This document shows positions 8,609-17,487 of a stretch of 64,000 nt of DNA, one piece after another. The stretch spans positions 1 to 64,000 of the forward strand of contig NZ_JWLL01000015.1 of the NCBI RefSeq assembly GCF_000814025.1. The letters run 5' to 3'. Below the pieces are notes generated by a model. It worked only from the letters and a program-made list of their open reading frames with translations, was not told the DNA's origin and made no database searches. The translations under genes and the position numbers were made by a program. The stretch comes from Tateyamaria sp. ANG-S1. GTDB lineage: Bacteria > Pseudomonadota > Alphaproteobacteria > Rhodobacterales > Rhodobacteraceae. Every line of letters starts with the position of its first letter. Position 1 is the first letter of the stretch.

Positions 8609-9484
8609 TCAGCTCTTGCGGGACTGCGGGTGCAGGGACGCCGACAGAATATGTTCCGAACTGTGCACCGCCGTGTCTGCATGCTGCACGATCAGCGGAT
8701 CGGGTGCGGTGACGACGCTCAGATCCTTGTCCGGATACTCAAGCCCCGCCAGAAAGTGCTTCATGCAATTGATGCGGGCGCGCTTCTTGTCGTTGGACTT
8801 GATGACGGTCCAGGGCGCATCGGCGGTGTCGGTGTAGAAAAACATCGCCTCCTTCGCCTCGGTGTAATCGTCCCACTTGTCGAGGCTCGCGCGATCAATG
8901 GGCGACAGTTTCCACTGCTTCAGCGGGTCGGTCTTGCGCGCCTCGAACCGGCGGCGCTGCTCGTCGCGGGTCACGGAAAACCAGTATTTGTAAAGCTGGA
9001 CACCCGAGCGGGACAGCATCCGCTCAAACTCGGGGGTCTGGCGCATGAATTCGAGATATTCATTGGCAGCACAGAAGGACATCACCCGCTCCACGCCCGC
9101 ACGATTGTACCACGACCGGTCATAGAGCACGATCTCGCCCGCCGTCGGCAGATGTTTCACATAGCGCTGGAAAAACCACTGCCCGCGCTCTTCGTCCGTG
9201 GGCTTGTTCAGGGCCACGACACGGGCCGCACGGGGGTTCAGATGCTCCATGAACCGCTTGATCGTACCGCCCTTGCCAGCGGCATCACGGCCCTCGAACA
9301 GCAGGACGAACTTCTGGCCGGTCTCCTGCACCCAAAGCTGCACCTTCAGCAACTCGACCTGCAGGGCCGCCTTTTCCGCCTCGTAATCTGCGCGGCTCAT
9401 CTTGTCCGGATAGGGGTATTGCGCCGTGTCAAAGGCCTGCGCGGCCGAGGGGTTGTCGTTCAGCGTCTGGGCAGTCTGGGCCAT
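8609..9484 (-). CDS. ppk2: Polyphosphate kinase 2 (PPK2)
   Basis: A 291-residue cytosolic kinase that makes nucleoside tri- or diphosphates from polyphosphate, or the reverse. It shows Walker A GRDAAGKGG (65-73), the hallmark LYDRSWYNRAGVERVMSFC (Walker B and following), and the basic lid RRRFEARKTDPLKQWKLS. One PPK2 domain of this length is usual for the class I group. The start at 9484 was chosen because AAGGAGA lies just upstream. A longer frame to 9553 would swallow that site and an FnrL-type box. The box lies about 60 bp upstream of the start and suggests oxygen-dependent control. Confidence 0.93.
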   Translation of the reverse strand: MAQTAQTLNDNPSAAQAFDTAQYPYPDKMSRADYEAEKAALQVELLKVQLWVQETGQKFVLLFEGRDAAGKGGTIKRFMEHLNPRAARVVALNKPTDEERGQWFFQRYVKHLPTAGEIVLYDRSWYNRAGVERVMSFCAANEYLEFMRQTPEFERMLSRSGVQLYKYWFSVTRDEQRRRFEARKTDPLKQWKLSPIDRASLDKWDDYTEAKEAMFFYTDTADAPWTVIKSNDKKRARINCMKHFLAGLEYPDKDLSVVTAPDPLIVQHADTAVHSSEHILSASLHPQSRKS

Positions 9485-9536
9485 GGGTCGTCTCCTTGCA
9501 GTGTGCAAAGAGGCAGACACGCAATGTAAGACGCTG

Positions 9537-10217
9537 TCATTGATGTGTATCAATATGTAAGCGTTTGTCGAAAACGCTCCAGACCGGCATCAATGCCTCG
9601 ATCCGGTTCAGCGTTGCCTTGACGACCCCGGTCTCTCGCCAGTCCTCGGGCATGGGGCCGGACACGGCCAGCGCCTTGCGCTTGAGCAGATCGGCATGGG
9701 GGTGATCCTGGTCATAGGGCTTGGGCACCCGCTTGAGCGGCTCGGGGCCCCAATCGCTGATCTCGGCCCCGCTCTCTGCGGCCTCATCCAGCGCGTCCTG
9801 CAACCCGTCGCCCAACGTGTCGATAAAGGCCCGGTAGCGGGTCAGATGTTCGCCCTGCAAGCCCATCACGCCCATGCCAAGGATGAAGTAGTCGCGCGAC
9901 AGCCCCCAGAACCACGAAGGCGCAAGCGGGTCCTGCACCGTCGGCTGCCACATGATGTGCAGATGCGTGTTCAGCGGCGTCTTGTCCTTGGAAAAGCGCA
10001 CATCGCGGTAGATGCGGAACACCTTGGGCTTGTGCGGCTTGCCGGTGGTGCGGGCCACATCCTCCGCCATCAGATCGGCAAAGAACTTGGCGGGTCCGGC
10101 AATGGCCTCTTTGTAGTGCGCCTTATGCGGCTCGAACCAGTCCTTGGTGTTGTTCTTTTCCAGCTTGGCAAAGAAGGTAAGCGCCTCGTCCACCATCTGC
10201 TCAAACCCGTCGGCCAT
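9537..10217 (-). CDS. DUF2461 (TIGR02453) family protein
   Basis: A 226-residue cytosolic protein of the DUF2461 family, function unknown. Family-typical features are TFFAKLEKNNTKDWFEPHK near the N-terminus, VFRIYRDVRFSKDKTPLNTH in the middle, and a downstream FWGLSRDYFILGMGVMGL. The start at 10217 follows GGAGGG; an upstream Met would lose that spacing. The last codons overlap the FnrL-type box that serves ppk2, so the two genes need not share a promoter. Confidence 0.85.
   Translation of the reverse strand: MADGFEQMVDEALTFFAKLEKNNTKDWFEPHKAHYKEAIAGPAKFFADLMAEDVARTTGKPHKPKVFRIYRDVRFSKDKTPLNTHLHIMWQPTVQDPLAPSWFWGLSRDYFILGMGVMGLQGEHLTRYRAFIDTLGDGLQDALDEAAESGAEISDWGPEPLKRVPKPYDQDHPHADLLKRKALAVSGPMPEDWRETGVVKATLNRIEALMPVWSVFDKRLHIDTHQ
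9540..9553 (-). promoter_or_regulatory. FNR/FnrL-type box upstream of ppk2
   Basis: TTGAT-GTGT-ATCAA is an exact TTGAT-N4-ATCAA palindrome, the consensus for FnrL and related CRP/FNR regulators in Rhodobacterales. It is centred about 62 bp upstream of the ppk2 start on the minus strand and overlaps the 3' end of the DUF2461 gene. The same motif occurs at 53413-53426. Binding is inferred from the motif only. Confidence 0.6.
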
Positions 10218-10360
10218 GTCGCGTCCCTCCATCTATTGCCGCGCTTTACCTATCGCGCGGCCTGGCACAATCCACCGCAGGCTGGTGCCAGTTTCCGGCA
10301 GTGGCCGCCATTTACGCTTTGGTAACAAACCCCACCGCACGGTGCGTTAACCACGCCAAA

Positions 10361-10402
10361 GGTGCATCAGGGGGTGTACGGGGGGTGCATGAGGGGTGTA
10401 CG
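10361..10402. repeat. Direct duplication in a 290-bp intergenic stretch
   Basis: GGTGCATCAGGGGGTGTACG (10361) is repeated as GGTGCATGAGGGGTGTACG (10384) after three G. The rest of the gap between DUF2461 and the aldo/keto reductase (10218-10509) holds GTTAACC-containing segments and CGTACGGTG (about 10480), which also occur around 44650-44680. No gene is evident in this gap. Confidence 0.5.
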
Positions 10403-10509
10403 CCCGGTGCCCCCTGCAAATGCAGGCCATTAAGGGATTTCCGCCCGATCCCCGGCGTGGGCCGTGTTAACCGTTGCGCGTACGGTGCCCCCGTGCCACG
10501 ACTTGGCCC

Positions 10510-11436
10510 ATGATTACGTCCCTGAATGGCACCCCGCTTTCGCCCCTTACCTTTGGCACCATGCAGTTCGGCGGACGGGCCGACGCTACTGAAAGCCGAG
10601 CGATGTTCGACGCCGCCCGCGCAGCCGGGATCACCCATTTCGACACGGCTTTCGTCTATACCGGGGGCGCATCGGAAACCCTGTTGGGTGAAATGGCGCA
10701 GACGGATCGCGAGGGCCTGATTATCGCCACCAAGGCCGCGTACGAAGGCGGATCAGGCCGCGACAACACCCTGACGGGTTTCGCCACCTCGCAGCAGCGG
10801 CTCCAGATGGATATGATCGACATCCTCTACCTGCACCGCTTCGACGACGACACGCCGCTACAGGAAACCTTCGACGCGCTCGCGACTCTCAAACATGAGG
10901 GGCGCATCCGTTACATCGGGGTCTCAAACTTCGCCGCATGGCAGATGATGAAGGCGCAGGCGGTCGCGAGCCAATTCGAAGTCCGCATCGACATCATCCA
11001 GCCCATGCACAGCCTGGTGAAACGGCAATCGGAGGTCGAGATCTTCCCCATGGCCGTCGATCAGGGCATTGAAATCGCACCCTATTCTCCGTTGGGTGGC
11101 GGCTTGCTGACGGGCAAGTACGCCGCCGGTGGCACCGGGCGCCTGACCGAAGACGACCGCTATGCCGCGCGTTACAACGTGGATTGGATGCGCGAAGCGG
11201 CGGTCAAACTGACGGCACTTGCGTCCGATCTGAGCACCAGCCCCGCAACCCTCGCCGTGGCCTGGGCCATGGCGCACCCTGCCCGCCCGCGCCCTATCAT
11301 CTCGGCCCGCTCTGCAGAGCAATTGGCACCGTCATTGGCAGCACTCGACTTCGATATGACGGCGGACCTCTACGACCAGATCACAGCGTTCAGCGTCACG
11401 CCGCCGCCCGCGACCGACCGGATCGAGGAAGCGTGA
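10510..11436 (+). CDS. Aldo/keto reductase
   Basis: A 308-residue NAD(P)H-dependent oxidoreductase with a TIM-barrel. The catalytic tetrad can be placed in DTAFVYTGG (Asp, Tyr), IATKAA (Lys) and LYLHRFDDD (His). The cofactor-binding end shows ISARSAEQL. The start ATG at 10510 gives MITSLNGTPLSPLTFGTMQFGG, matching family N-termini. The stop overlaps the GTG of the next gene (GCGTGA), so it forms an operon with a flavoprotein oxidase. The substrate is unknown. Confidence 0.88.
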   Translation: MITSLNGTPLSPLTFGTMQFGGRADATESRAMFDAARAAGITHFDTAFVYTGGASETLLGEMAQTDREGLIIATKAAYEGGSGRDNTLTGFATSQQRLQMDMIDILYLHRFDDDTPLQETFDALATLKHEGRIRYIGVSNFAAWQMMKAQAVASQFEVRIDIIQPMHSLVKRQSEVEIFPMAVDQGIEIAPYSPLGGGLLTGKYAAGGTGRLTEDDRYAARYNVDWMREAAVKLTALASDLSTSPATLAVAWAMAHPARPRPIISARSAEQLAPSLAALDFDMTADLYDQITAFSVTPPPATDRIEEA

Positions 11437-12488
11437 CAGACATCATCGTCATCGGTGGCGGCATCGCGGGCATCTCCGCCGCTGCACGCCTGTCCGAAGG
11501 GGCGAATGTCACCGTTCTGGAGGGCGAAAGCGCACTCGGTTACCACGCCTCGGGCCGCTCCGCCGCGCTCTTCGAAGAAAACTACGGCTTGGCCCCAGTG
11601 ATCGCACTGAACAAGGCCAGTGCCGAGTACCACCAACCCTATCTCAGCCCCCGCGGCTTTCTGCTGGTGGCCCGCGCGGGCGAGGACACTCAGTTCGAAG
11701 CGGATGCCAAAACCCTGAAATGCCCCGAGATTTCAGTGGACGAGGCCCGCGCGCACGTCCCCATCCTGAACGGCTTGATCACCCGCGCCGCCTATCACGC
11801 CGACGCCTGGGACATCGACACGGACCGCATGATTCAAGATTTCGCAAGGACCGTGCGCTCCAATGCTGGGCAGGTTCTGACGGATCGCAAAGTGACCGAG
11901 ATAAACCGCGACAAAGGCTGGACCGTCCGTTGCGGTAACGAAGTCTTAACCGCCGACCTGCTGGTCAACGCCGCGGGCGCCTGGGCCGACCAGATCGCGA
12001 CCATGGCCGGTGTCAAACCCATCGGCATCACGCCCCAGCGCCGATCCATGGCCCGCCTGCCCGCACCGGGCGGGCAAGCCGTTGATAAATGGCCGATATT
12101 CTTCGGCGTAGGCGAAACATGGTACGCCAAACCTGACGCCGGAAAACTGCTCGTCTCCCCCGCCGACGAAGACGCGGTAGAGCCTCACGACGCCTGGGCC
12201 GACGACATGGTGCTGGCCGAGGGGCTCGACCGCTACGCCCAACACGTGACCGAACCCGTCACCCGCGTCGAAACCACTTGGGCCGGCCTGCGCAGCTTCG
12301 CCCCGGACCGCTGCCTGGTGTTGGGCCGCGACCCCCAAGTCACTGATTTCATTTGGTGCGCAGGCCAGGGCGGCTACGGGTTCCAGACGGCCCCGGCGGC
12401 CAGCCAACTCCTCGCCGACATCGTCCTCGGCCACGCTCCGCAGCTCGACGCCGCCACCATCAATTCCCTGTCGCCAGCCCGCTTCTGA
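11433..12488 (+). CDS. FAD-dependent D-amino-acid/glycine-oxidase-like protein (DAO family)
   Basis: A 351-residue flavoprotein with an N-terminal dinucleotide fold IIVIGGGIAGISAAARL, followed by the second FAD contact YHASGRSAALFEENYG (DAO family). The C-terminal FAD contact is FIWCAGQGGYGFQTAPAA. It probably oxidises an amine or amino acid, with oxygen or a carrier as acceptor. The GTG start overlaps the stop of the aldo/keto reductase, so the two may act in sequence on one substrate. The next gene begins 17 bp after its stop. Confidence 0.85.
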   Translation: MTDIIVIGGGIAGISAAARLSEGANVTVLEGESALGYHASGRSAALFEENYGLAPVIALNKASAEYHQPYLSPRGFLLVARAGEDTQFEADAKTLKCPEISVDEARAHVPILNGLITRAAYHADAWDIDTDRMIQDFARTVRSNAGQVLTDRKVTEINRDKGWTVRCGNEVLTADLLVNAAGAWADQIATMAGVKPIGITPQRRSMARLPAPGGQAVDKWPIFFGVGETWYAKPDAGKLLVSPADEDAVEPHDAWADDMVLAEGLDRYAQHVTEPVTRVETTWAGLRSFAPDRCLVLGRDPQVTDFIWCAGQGGYGFQTAPAASQLLADIVLGHAPQLDAATINSLSPARF

Positions 12489-12505
12489 GCGGCTAGGCTC
12501 AGCCC

Positions 12506-13276
12506 ATGTTGATACGCCATTTGATGCTGGCCGCACTGGTCCTCGTGACCGCCTGCGGCGCCCCCGCCCCGGCCCCTTTCACCGACCCCATGGTCATCGG
12601 CGACACTGACCCGGTCCGATTTTCCGGTCGCCAACCAACCACTTACCCGGTCCAGGGCATGGACGCCGCCCGCTTCCAAACCAGCGTCGATTGGGAGCGC
12701 GCCAAAGCCGTCGGCATCGAATTCGTCTTCCTCAAAGCCACCGAAGGCGGCGACCTGCTCGACCCCGCGTTCCAAGACCACTGGCGCGGCGCAGGCCGTG
12801 CAGGGATCAAGCGTGGCGCCTACCATTTCTACTACTTCTGCACCGCTCCGGAGGTGCAGGCGCAATTCTTCATCCGCACGGCTCCCAAAACACGCGGCAG
12901 CCTGCCGCCCGTGCTCGACATGGAATGGAACCCCTTCTCCCCCACCTGCCAGCGCCGCCCAGATGCGGCCACCGTTCAGGATGAAATGCGCCGCTGGCTT
13001 GACCTCGTGACCGCGCACTACGGCCAACGCCCCATCATCTACACCACCCCCGGCTTCTACGAGGACGCACAGCTAAACACCTTCAAAGGCTATGAATTCT
13101 GGCTCCGAACAACAGCCAAAACGCCGGCCGAGGCCTATCCCGGCCAACCCTGGCGCTTCTGGCAATACACAGCCACAGGCACACTGCCCAACACCGCCGG
13201 ATCAGTCGACATCAACGCCTTTAACGGCTCGACCGCGGATTGGGAGGCATGGCTGGACCGCCGCACCATCCGCTAA
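12506..13276 (+). CDS. Glycoside hydrolase family 25 lysozyme, lipoprotein
   Basis: A 256-residue muramidase. The N-terminus has a lipoprotein signal with lipobox LVTAC (Cys at about residue 17), which predicts membrane anchoring in the periplasm. The GH25 barrel shows QGMDAARFQTSVDWERAK (family G-I/M-D), FVFLKATEGGDLLDPAF, and LPPVLDMEWNP, where the D-x-E pair is catalytic. It ends with WQYTATGTLPNTAGSVDINAF, the usual GH25 closing strand. Such genes are often prophage-derived, but no phage neighbours are present. Confidence 0.88.
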   Translation: MLIRHLMLAALVLVTACGAPAPAPFTDPMVIGDTDPVRFSGRQPTTYPVQGMDAARFQTSVDWERAKAVGIEFVFLKATEGGDLLDPAFQDHWRGAGRAGIKRGAYHFYYFCTAPEVQAQFFIRTAPKTRGSLPPVLDMEWNPFSPTCQRRPDAATVQDEMRRWLDLVTAHYGQRPIIYTTPGFYEDAQLNTFKGYEFWLRTTAKTPAEAYPGQPWRFWQYTATGTLPNTAGSVDINAFNGSTADWEAWLDRRTIR

Positions 13277-13282
13277 AGCCAT

Positions 13283-13326
13283 TTCTTCTGGCTAAAAATA
13301 CCTCGGGGTCTGGGGCAGAGCCCCAG
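13283..13326 (+). repeat. Rhodobacterales-type intergenic repeat (CTTCTGGCTAAAAATACC)
   Basis: TTTCTTCTGGCTAAAAATACC is followed by a hairpin TCTGGGGCAGAGCCCCAG. A diverged copy lies at 55291-55337. It sits between two convergent genes (GH25 lysozyme and the dehydrogenase at 13362), where it may act as a bidirectional terminator or RNA stabiliser. Confidence 0.6.
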
Positions 13327-13361
13327 CCGGTCGCCGCAGCGCAAGCGCGGCGAAACCGCTC

Positions 13362-15860
13362 CTACCCGTCCTTCCGGATCACCTCGTTCTTGGGATCGTA
13401 GGGGCTGTCCTCGACCACCTCAGCGTCCCAAAGCTGATCGAACATCTTGACCTTCAGCTTGGTCCCCGGCATCGCCAATCCGGGCGTGACATACCCCATC
13501 CCAATCGACTTGCCGAAGGCCACCGAATACCCGCCTGAGGTCAAACGCCCCACGCGCGTCTCGCCGTCATAAAGCGCCTCGCGCCCCCAAGGGTCCGCAT
13601 CCTCCGGCCCGTCAACCAGCAGGGTCACGCATTTCGACCGCACCCCGATCTTCTCCATCGCAGCCTTACCATGGAAGTCCTTTGACAGATCAATAAATCG
13701 AGGCAAATCAGCCTCAATCGGCGTCGCATCCCGACCCAACTCGGTGCCAAAGGCACGATAGGACTTCTCCTGCCGCAGCCAGTTCTGCGCCCGTGCACCC
13801 ACCAGCTTCATGCCGTGCTTCTCACCAGCGGCAACCAGTTGATCCCACAAGTAATTCTGCATCTCGATCGGGTGGTGCAACTCCCAGCCAAGCTCGCCAG
13901 TATAGGCCACGCGGATAGCACGGACCGGACACATGCCCAATTCGATGTCGCGATAAGACAGCCACGGAAACCGCTTGTTCGACAACACAGTCGCCGGGTC
14001 CGCATCCTTCACCAACGCGTTCAGCACATCGCGTGACTTCGGCCCGGCAATGGCGAACACGCCCCATTTGGTCGTCACATCCTCTTCATTGATGCGTCCG
14101 AACTCCGGCTCTTTGTCCATGATCGCTTTGTAAAGATAATCCTGATCATATTCGTGCCACGCACCTGCCGAGACGAGGTAATAGTCATCCTCAGCCAGCC
14201 GCACGATGGTGTATTCGGTGCGCGTTGTCCCCGCCGCAGTCAGCGCATAGGTCAGGTTGATCCGCCCCACCTTCGGCAGCCTATTCGTCGTGAACCAATC
14301 GAGGAAAGCTGTCGCCCCCGGCCCGGAAATCCGATGCTTGGTAAAGGCCGTGGCGTCGATCAGCCCCACGCCCTCACGGATCGCCTTGGCTTCTTCCACG
14401 GCATACTGCCACCAGCCACCACGGCGGAACGACCGCGCATCGTGGTCAAAGCTATCCGGCGCATCCAAAGGCCCGTAGTAATTGGGCCGCTCAAACCCGT
14501 TCACACAGCCAAACTGCGCGCCCGCTGCCTTCTGCCGGTCATAGGCTGGCCCCGTGCGCAGCGGGCGGCATGCCTCCCGCTCTTCGTCGGGGTGGTGCAG
14601 GATATAGACGTGTTCGTAGCATTCCTCATTCTTGCGCGCCGCATACTCGGTTGTCATCCACGACCCGTAGCGCTTGGGGTCGAGTGAGGCCATGTCGATC
14701 TCGGCCTCCCCCTCAACCATCATCTGGGCAAGGTAGTATCCGGTGCCGCCAGCAGCGGTGATGCCGAAGGAAAACCCTTCGGCCAGCCACATATTCTGCA
14801 AGCCCGGCGCAGGCCCGACCAGCGGGTTGCCGTCCGGCGTATAGCAGATCGGGCCGTTGTAATCGTCTTTCAAGCCAACGGTTTCCGAGGATGGGATCCG
14901 GTGGATCATGGACATGTACTCTTCCTCGATCCGCTCCAGATCGAGGGGGAACAGGTCGGCACGGAAACTGTCCGGCACGGCATATTCAAAGCGCGCCGGT
15001 GCATTACGCTCATAGGGGCCAAGTATCCACCCGCCACGCTCCTCACGCACGTACCATTTGGCATCCGCATCGCGCAGCACAGGGTGTTCGGGATTGGTCT
15101 TGCGCCATTCGACCAGCGCAGGGTCAGGCTCGGTCACGATGTACTGGTGTTCGACCGGAATGGCCGGGATCTTGATCCCAAGCAATTGCGCTGTGCGCTG
15201 CGCATGGTTGCCTGTCGCCGTCACAACATGCTCTGCATGAATAACGATCTGCTCATCAGATGGCACTAGGTTACCGCCTTTCTCGACCATCTTGGTGCAG
15301 GTCACATCCCAATGATCACCGGTCCAGTGATAGGCATCGACCTGCCACTTCCGCTCGATCAGCACACCGCGCTGCCGCGCACCCTTGGCCATCGCCATGG
15401 TGACGTCGGCAGGGTTAATATAGCCATCTGTCGGGTGGTAAATCGCACCCTTCAGATCCTCAGTCCGCACCAGCGGAAACCGCTCCTTAATCTGGGCAGG
15501 GCTCATCCACTCATAGGGCACGCCGCAGGTCTCGGCGGTCGAGGCGTAGAGCATGTATTCGTCCATGCGCGCATCCGTCTGCGCCATGCGCAGGTTGCCG
15601 ACCACGTAGAAACCGGCATTCAGACCCGTCTCTTCCTCAAGCGTCTTGTAGTACTTGATCGAATAGTCGTGGATGTGGGTCGTCGCATAGGACATGTTGA
15701 AATATGGCAAGAGACCAGCGGCATGCCATGTACTGCCCGAGGTTAACTCGTCGCGTTCCAGCAACATGACATCGTCCCAGCCTGCGCGGGCCAGATGATA
15801 GGCTATCGACGTGCCAACAGCGCCGCCACCCACAACAAGCGCTTTCACATGGGTTTTCAT
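13362..15860 (-). CDS. Dimethylglycine/sarcosine dehydrogenase-type flavoprotein with GcvT domain
   Basis: An 832-residue demethylating dehydrogenase. It oxidises N-methyl groups of dimethylglycine- or sarcosine-like substrates at FAD and passes the one-carbon unit to tetrahydrofolate. The N-terminal domain has ALVVGGGAVGTSIAYHLA, then SGSTWHAAGLL, whose His carries covalent FAD in DMGDH. The middle has AEGFSFGITAAGGTGYYLA. The C-terminal half from about residue 440 is the folate-binding GcvT domain (YTGELGWELHHP, LRQEKSYRAFGTEL). The start at 15860 follows GAGGGAG. It fits glycine-betaine catabolism common in roseobacters, but it stands alone here and the exact substrate cannot be read from sequence. 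Confidence 0.9.
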   Translation of the reverse strand: MKTHVKALVVGGGAVGTSIAYHLARAGWDDVMLLERDELTSGSTWHAAGLLPYFNMSYATTHIHDYSIKYYKTLEEETGLNAGFYVVGNLRMAQTDARMDEYMLYASTAETCGVPYEWMSPAQIKERFPLVRTEDLKGAIYHPTDGYINPADVTMAMAKGARQRGVLIERKWQVDAYHWTGDHWDVTCTKMVEKGGNLVPSDEQIVIHAEHVVTATGNHAQRTAQLLGIKIPAIPVEHQYIVTEPDPALVEWRKTNPEHPVLRDADAKWYVREERGGWILGPYERNAPARFEYAVPDSFRADLFPLDLERIEEEYMSMIHRIPSSETVGLKDDYNGPICYTPDGNPLVGPAPGLQNMWLAEGFSFGITAAGGTGYYLAQMMVEGEAEIDMASLDPKRYGSWMTTEYAARKNEECYEHVYILHHPDEEREACRPLRTGPAYDRQKAAGAQFGCVNGFERPNYYGPLDAPDSFDHDARSFRRGGWWQYAVEEAKAIREGVGLIDATAFTKHRISGPGATAFLDWFTTNRLPKVGRINLTYALTAAGTTRTEYTIVRLAEDDYYLVSAGAWHEYDQDYLYKAIMDKEPEFGRINEEDVTTKWGVFAIAGPKSRDVLNALVKDADPATVLSNKRFPWLSYRDIELGMCPVRAIRVAYTGELGWELHHPIEMQNYLWDQLVAAGEKHGMKLVGARAQNWLRQEKSYRAFGTELGRDATPIEADLPRFIDLSKDFHGKAAMEKIGVRSKCVTLLVDGPEDADPWGREALYDGETRVGRLTSGGYSVAFGKSIGMGYVTPGLAMPGTKLKVKMFDQLWDAEVVEDSPYDPKNEVIRKDG

Positions 15861-15969
15861 GTCCCGACTCCCTCGCAAACCGTTCCTGCCGTTCTAGGCG
15901 AAGCGTGTCCCGCCCGCGCCAGCAAGCCGACCGAACGCCGCAAAAAAACGACGCCCGCCACGCAGCACC

Positions 15970-16025
15970 CTTCCCTGTTTCAAAAAATCCTGGGGGAGCG
16001 CGGCACGCGCGGGGGCAAAGCCCCC
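15970..16025 (-). repeat. Interspersed repeat, copy 2 (intact)
   Basis: On the minus strand it reads GGGGGCTTTGCCCCC, then a GC-rich arm, CGCTCCCCCAGGATTTTTTG and AAACAGGGAAG. It lies in the 196-bp gap between the lactate dehydrogenase and the methylglycine dehydrogenase and is the cleanest of the three copies in the window. The hairpin plus T-run could also end transcription. Confidence 0.7.
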
Positions 16026-16056
16026 TAAACAATGTCGTCGCGCAGCGGCCTTTGGA

Positions 16057-17460
16057 TCAACGCCCGAAAATCTTGCCCGGGTTCATGATGCCCTGCGGAT
16101 CAAGCGCCGTCTTGATGGCGGCCATGTATTCGACAGTGGGGCCCAGTTCCTTGATGAGATACGGCACCTTGCCCTGCCCGATCCCGTGCTCGCCGGTACA
16201 GGTGCCGTCCATGCGGATCGCTTCATCGGCGAGGTATGCAGTGAACTCTTCGGCCCTGCGGACCTCATCGTCATTGTCCATGTCGATCAGTACGAGCGAG
16301 TGGAAATTGCCGTCGCCCACATGGCCAACAATGGGCGCCAGCAGATCAAGCTCGGCGGCCTTAGCCTGCGCACCCGTCACCGCCTCGGCCAGACGGGAGA
16401 TCGGCACGCACACATCCGTGGAAATGCCCTGCGCCCCCGGCCGCAACTGTAGGGTCGCCCAATACAGATCATGGCGCGCCTTCCACAGCTTGTTGCGTTC
16501 CTCTGCCGTGGCGGTCGCGGCAAAATCCGTGCCGCCCACGTCTTCGGCAATCGATCCGAACATCTCTGCCTGTTCGATCACGCCGCTGTCGGAGCCGTGG
16601 AATTCCAGAAGCAAAAGCGGCGTTTCCGGTAGATTCAGCCCGGCATAGGCGTTGGCCGCCTTTACATTCAACTCGTCCATCAACTCAATCCGCGCCACAG
16701 GAATGCCGTACTGGATCGTCGTCATCACCGCCTGGCATGCCGCATCTATGGATGGGAAAGACATCCGCGCGGCCGAAATCGCCTCGGGTATGCCCTGGAG
16801 CTTCAGCGTGATCTCTGTGATCAGGCCAAGCGTCCCCTCCGATCCGATCAGCAGGCGCGTCATGTCGTAGCCAGCCGAGGTCTTTTTGGCCCGTTGCGCT
16901 GTCCGAATGATCCGCCCGTCGGCCATCACCGCCTCAAGGCTCAGGACATTGTCCTTCATCGTACCGTAGCGCACCGCGTTGGTGCCGGACGCGCGGGTCG
17001 AGGCCATGCCGCCGAGCGAGGCATTGGCACCGGGGTCGATGGGAAAGAACAGGCCGCGGTCCCGCAGGTATGTGTTGAGCTGTTCGCGCGTGACACCGGG
17101 TTGGACGACGCAATCAAGGTCCTCGGCATTCACCGTCAGGATCTGGTCCATCTGCGTCAAGTCAACCGAGACACCGCCCGCGGGCGCATTGACATGCCCT
17201 TCGAGCGACGTGCCGGTGCCGTAAGGGATCACTGGCACTTGATGGGTCGCACAGACCTTGACGATATCCGATACCTCCTTGGTCGAGGTGGGGAAGACCA
17301 CCGCGTCCGGCGCCTGCGCCCTAATCCATGTCGTCGTATGGGCGTGCTGGTCGCGTATCGCCTGCCCGGTATGGAACCGGTCGCCAAACTTCTGCTTGAG
17401 GATCCCGAGCGCGGTCGCGATCCCCTCTTCATTGCGTGGCAGATCTATCGCCTGCGGCAT
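16057..17460 (-). CDS. FAD-linked D-lactate dehydrogenase (cytochrome type)
   Basis: A 467-residue flavoprotein of the VAO/GlcD family that oxidises D-lactate (or D-2-hydroxy acids) to the 2-oxo acid at the membrane, passing electrons to a carrier. The FAD_binding_4 domain shows PYGTGTSLEGHVNAPAGG (about 99-116) and IDPGANASLGGMASTRASG (about 140-158). The C-terminal FAD-oxidase cap ends with GTCTGEHGIGQGK. Length and motifs fit the eukaryote-like DLD1 group better than GlcD. It is separated by 27 bp from the gamma-glutamyltransferase gene upstream on the same strand. Confidence 0.9.
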   Translation of the reverse strand: MPQAIDLPRNEEGIATALGILKQKFGDRFHTGQAIRDQHAHTTTWIRAQAPDAVVFPTSTKEVSDIVKVCATHQVPVIPYGTGTSLEGHVNAPAGGVSVDLTQMDQILTVNAEDLDCVVQPGVTREQLNTYLRDRGLFFPIDPGANASLGGMASTRASGTNAVRYGTMKDNVLSLEAVMADGRIIRTAQRAKKTSAGYDMTRLLIGSEGTLGLITEITLKLQGIPEAISAARMSFPSIDAACQAVMTTIQYGIPVARIELMDELNVKAANAYAGLNLPETPLLLLEFHGSDSGVIEQAEMFGSIAEDVGGTDFAATATAEERNKLWKARHDLYWATLQLRPGAQGISTDVCVPISRLAEAVTGAQAKAAELDLLAPIVGHVGDGNFHSLVLIDMDNDDEVRRAEEFTAYLADEAIRMDGTCTGEHGIGQGKVPYLIKELGPTVEYMAAIKTALDPQGIMNPGKIFGR

Positions 17461-17487
17461 GCTCTTTCCTCCCTCGATACGCGGGGC

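Noticed and set aside
9537-9553. Extended PPK2 start at 9553
   Set aside because: It would have no ribosome site, while 9484 has AAGGAGA at proper spacing; the extra codons coincide with the FnrL-type box.
7767-13276. Prophage suggested by two lysozyme-like genes (7767-8492 and 12506-13276)
   Set aside because: The two muramidases are of different families, both have export signals, and no holin, terminase, capsid or integrase genes lie near them.
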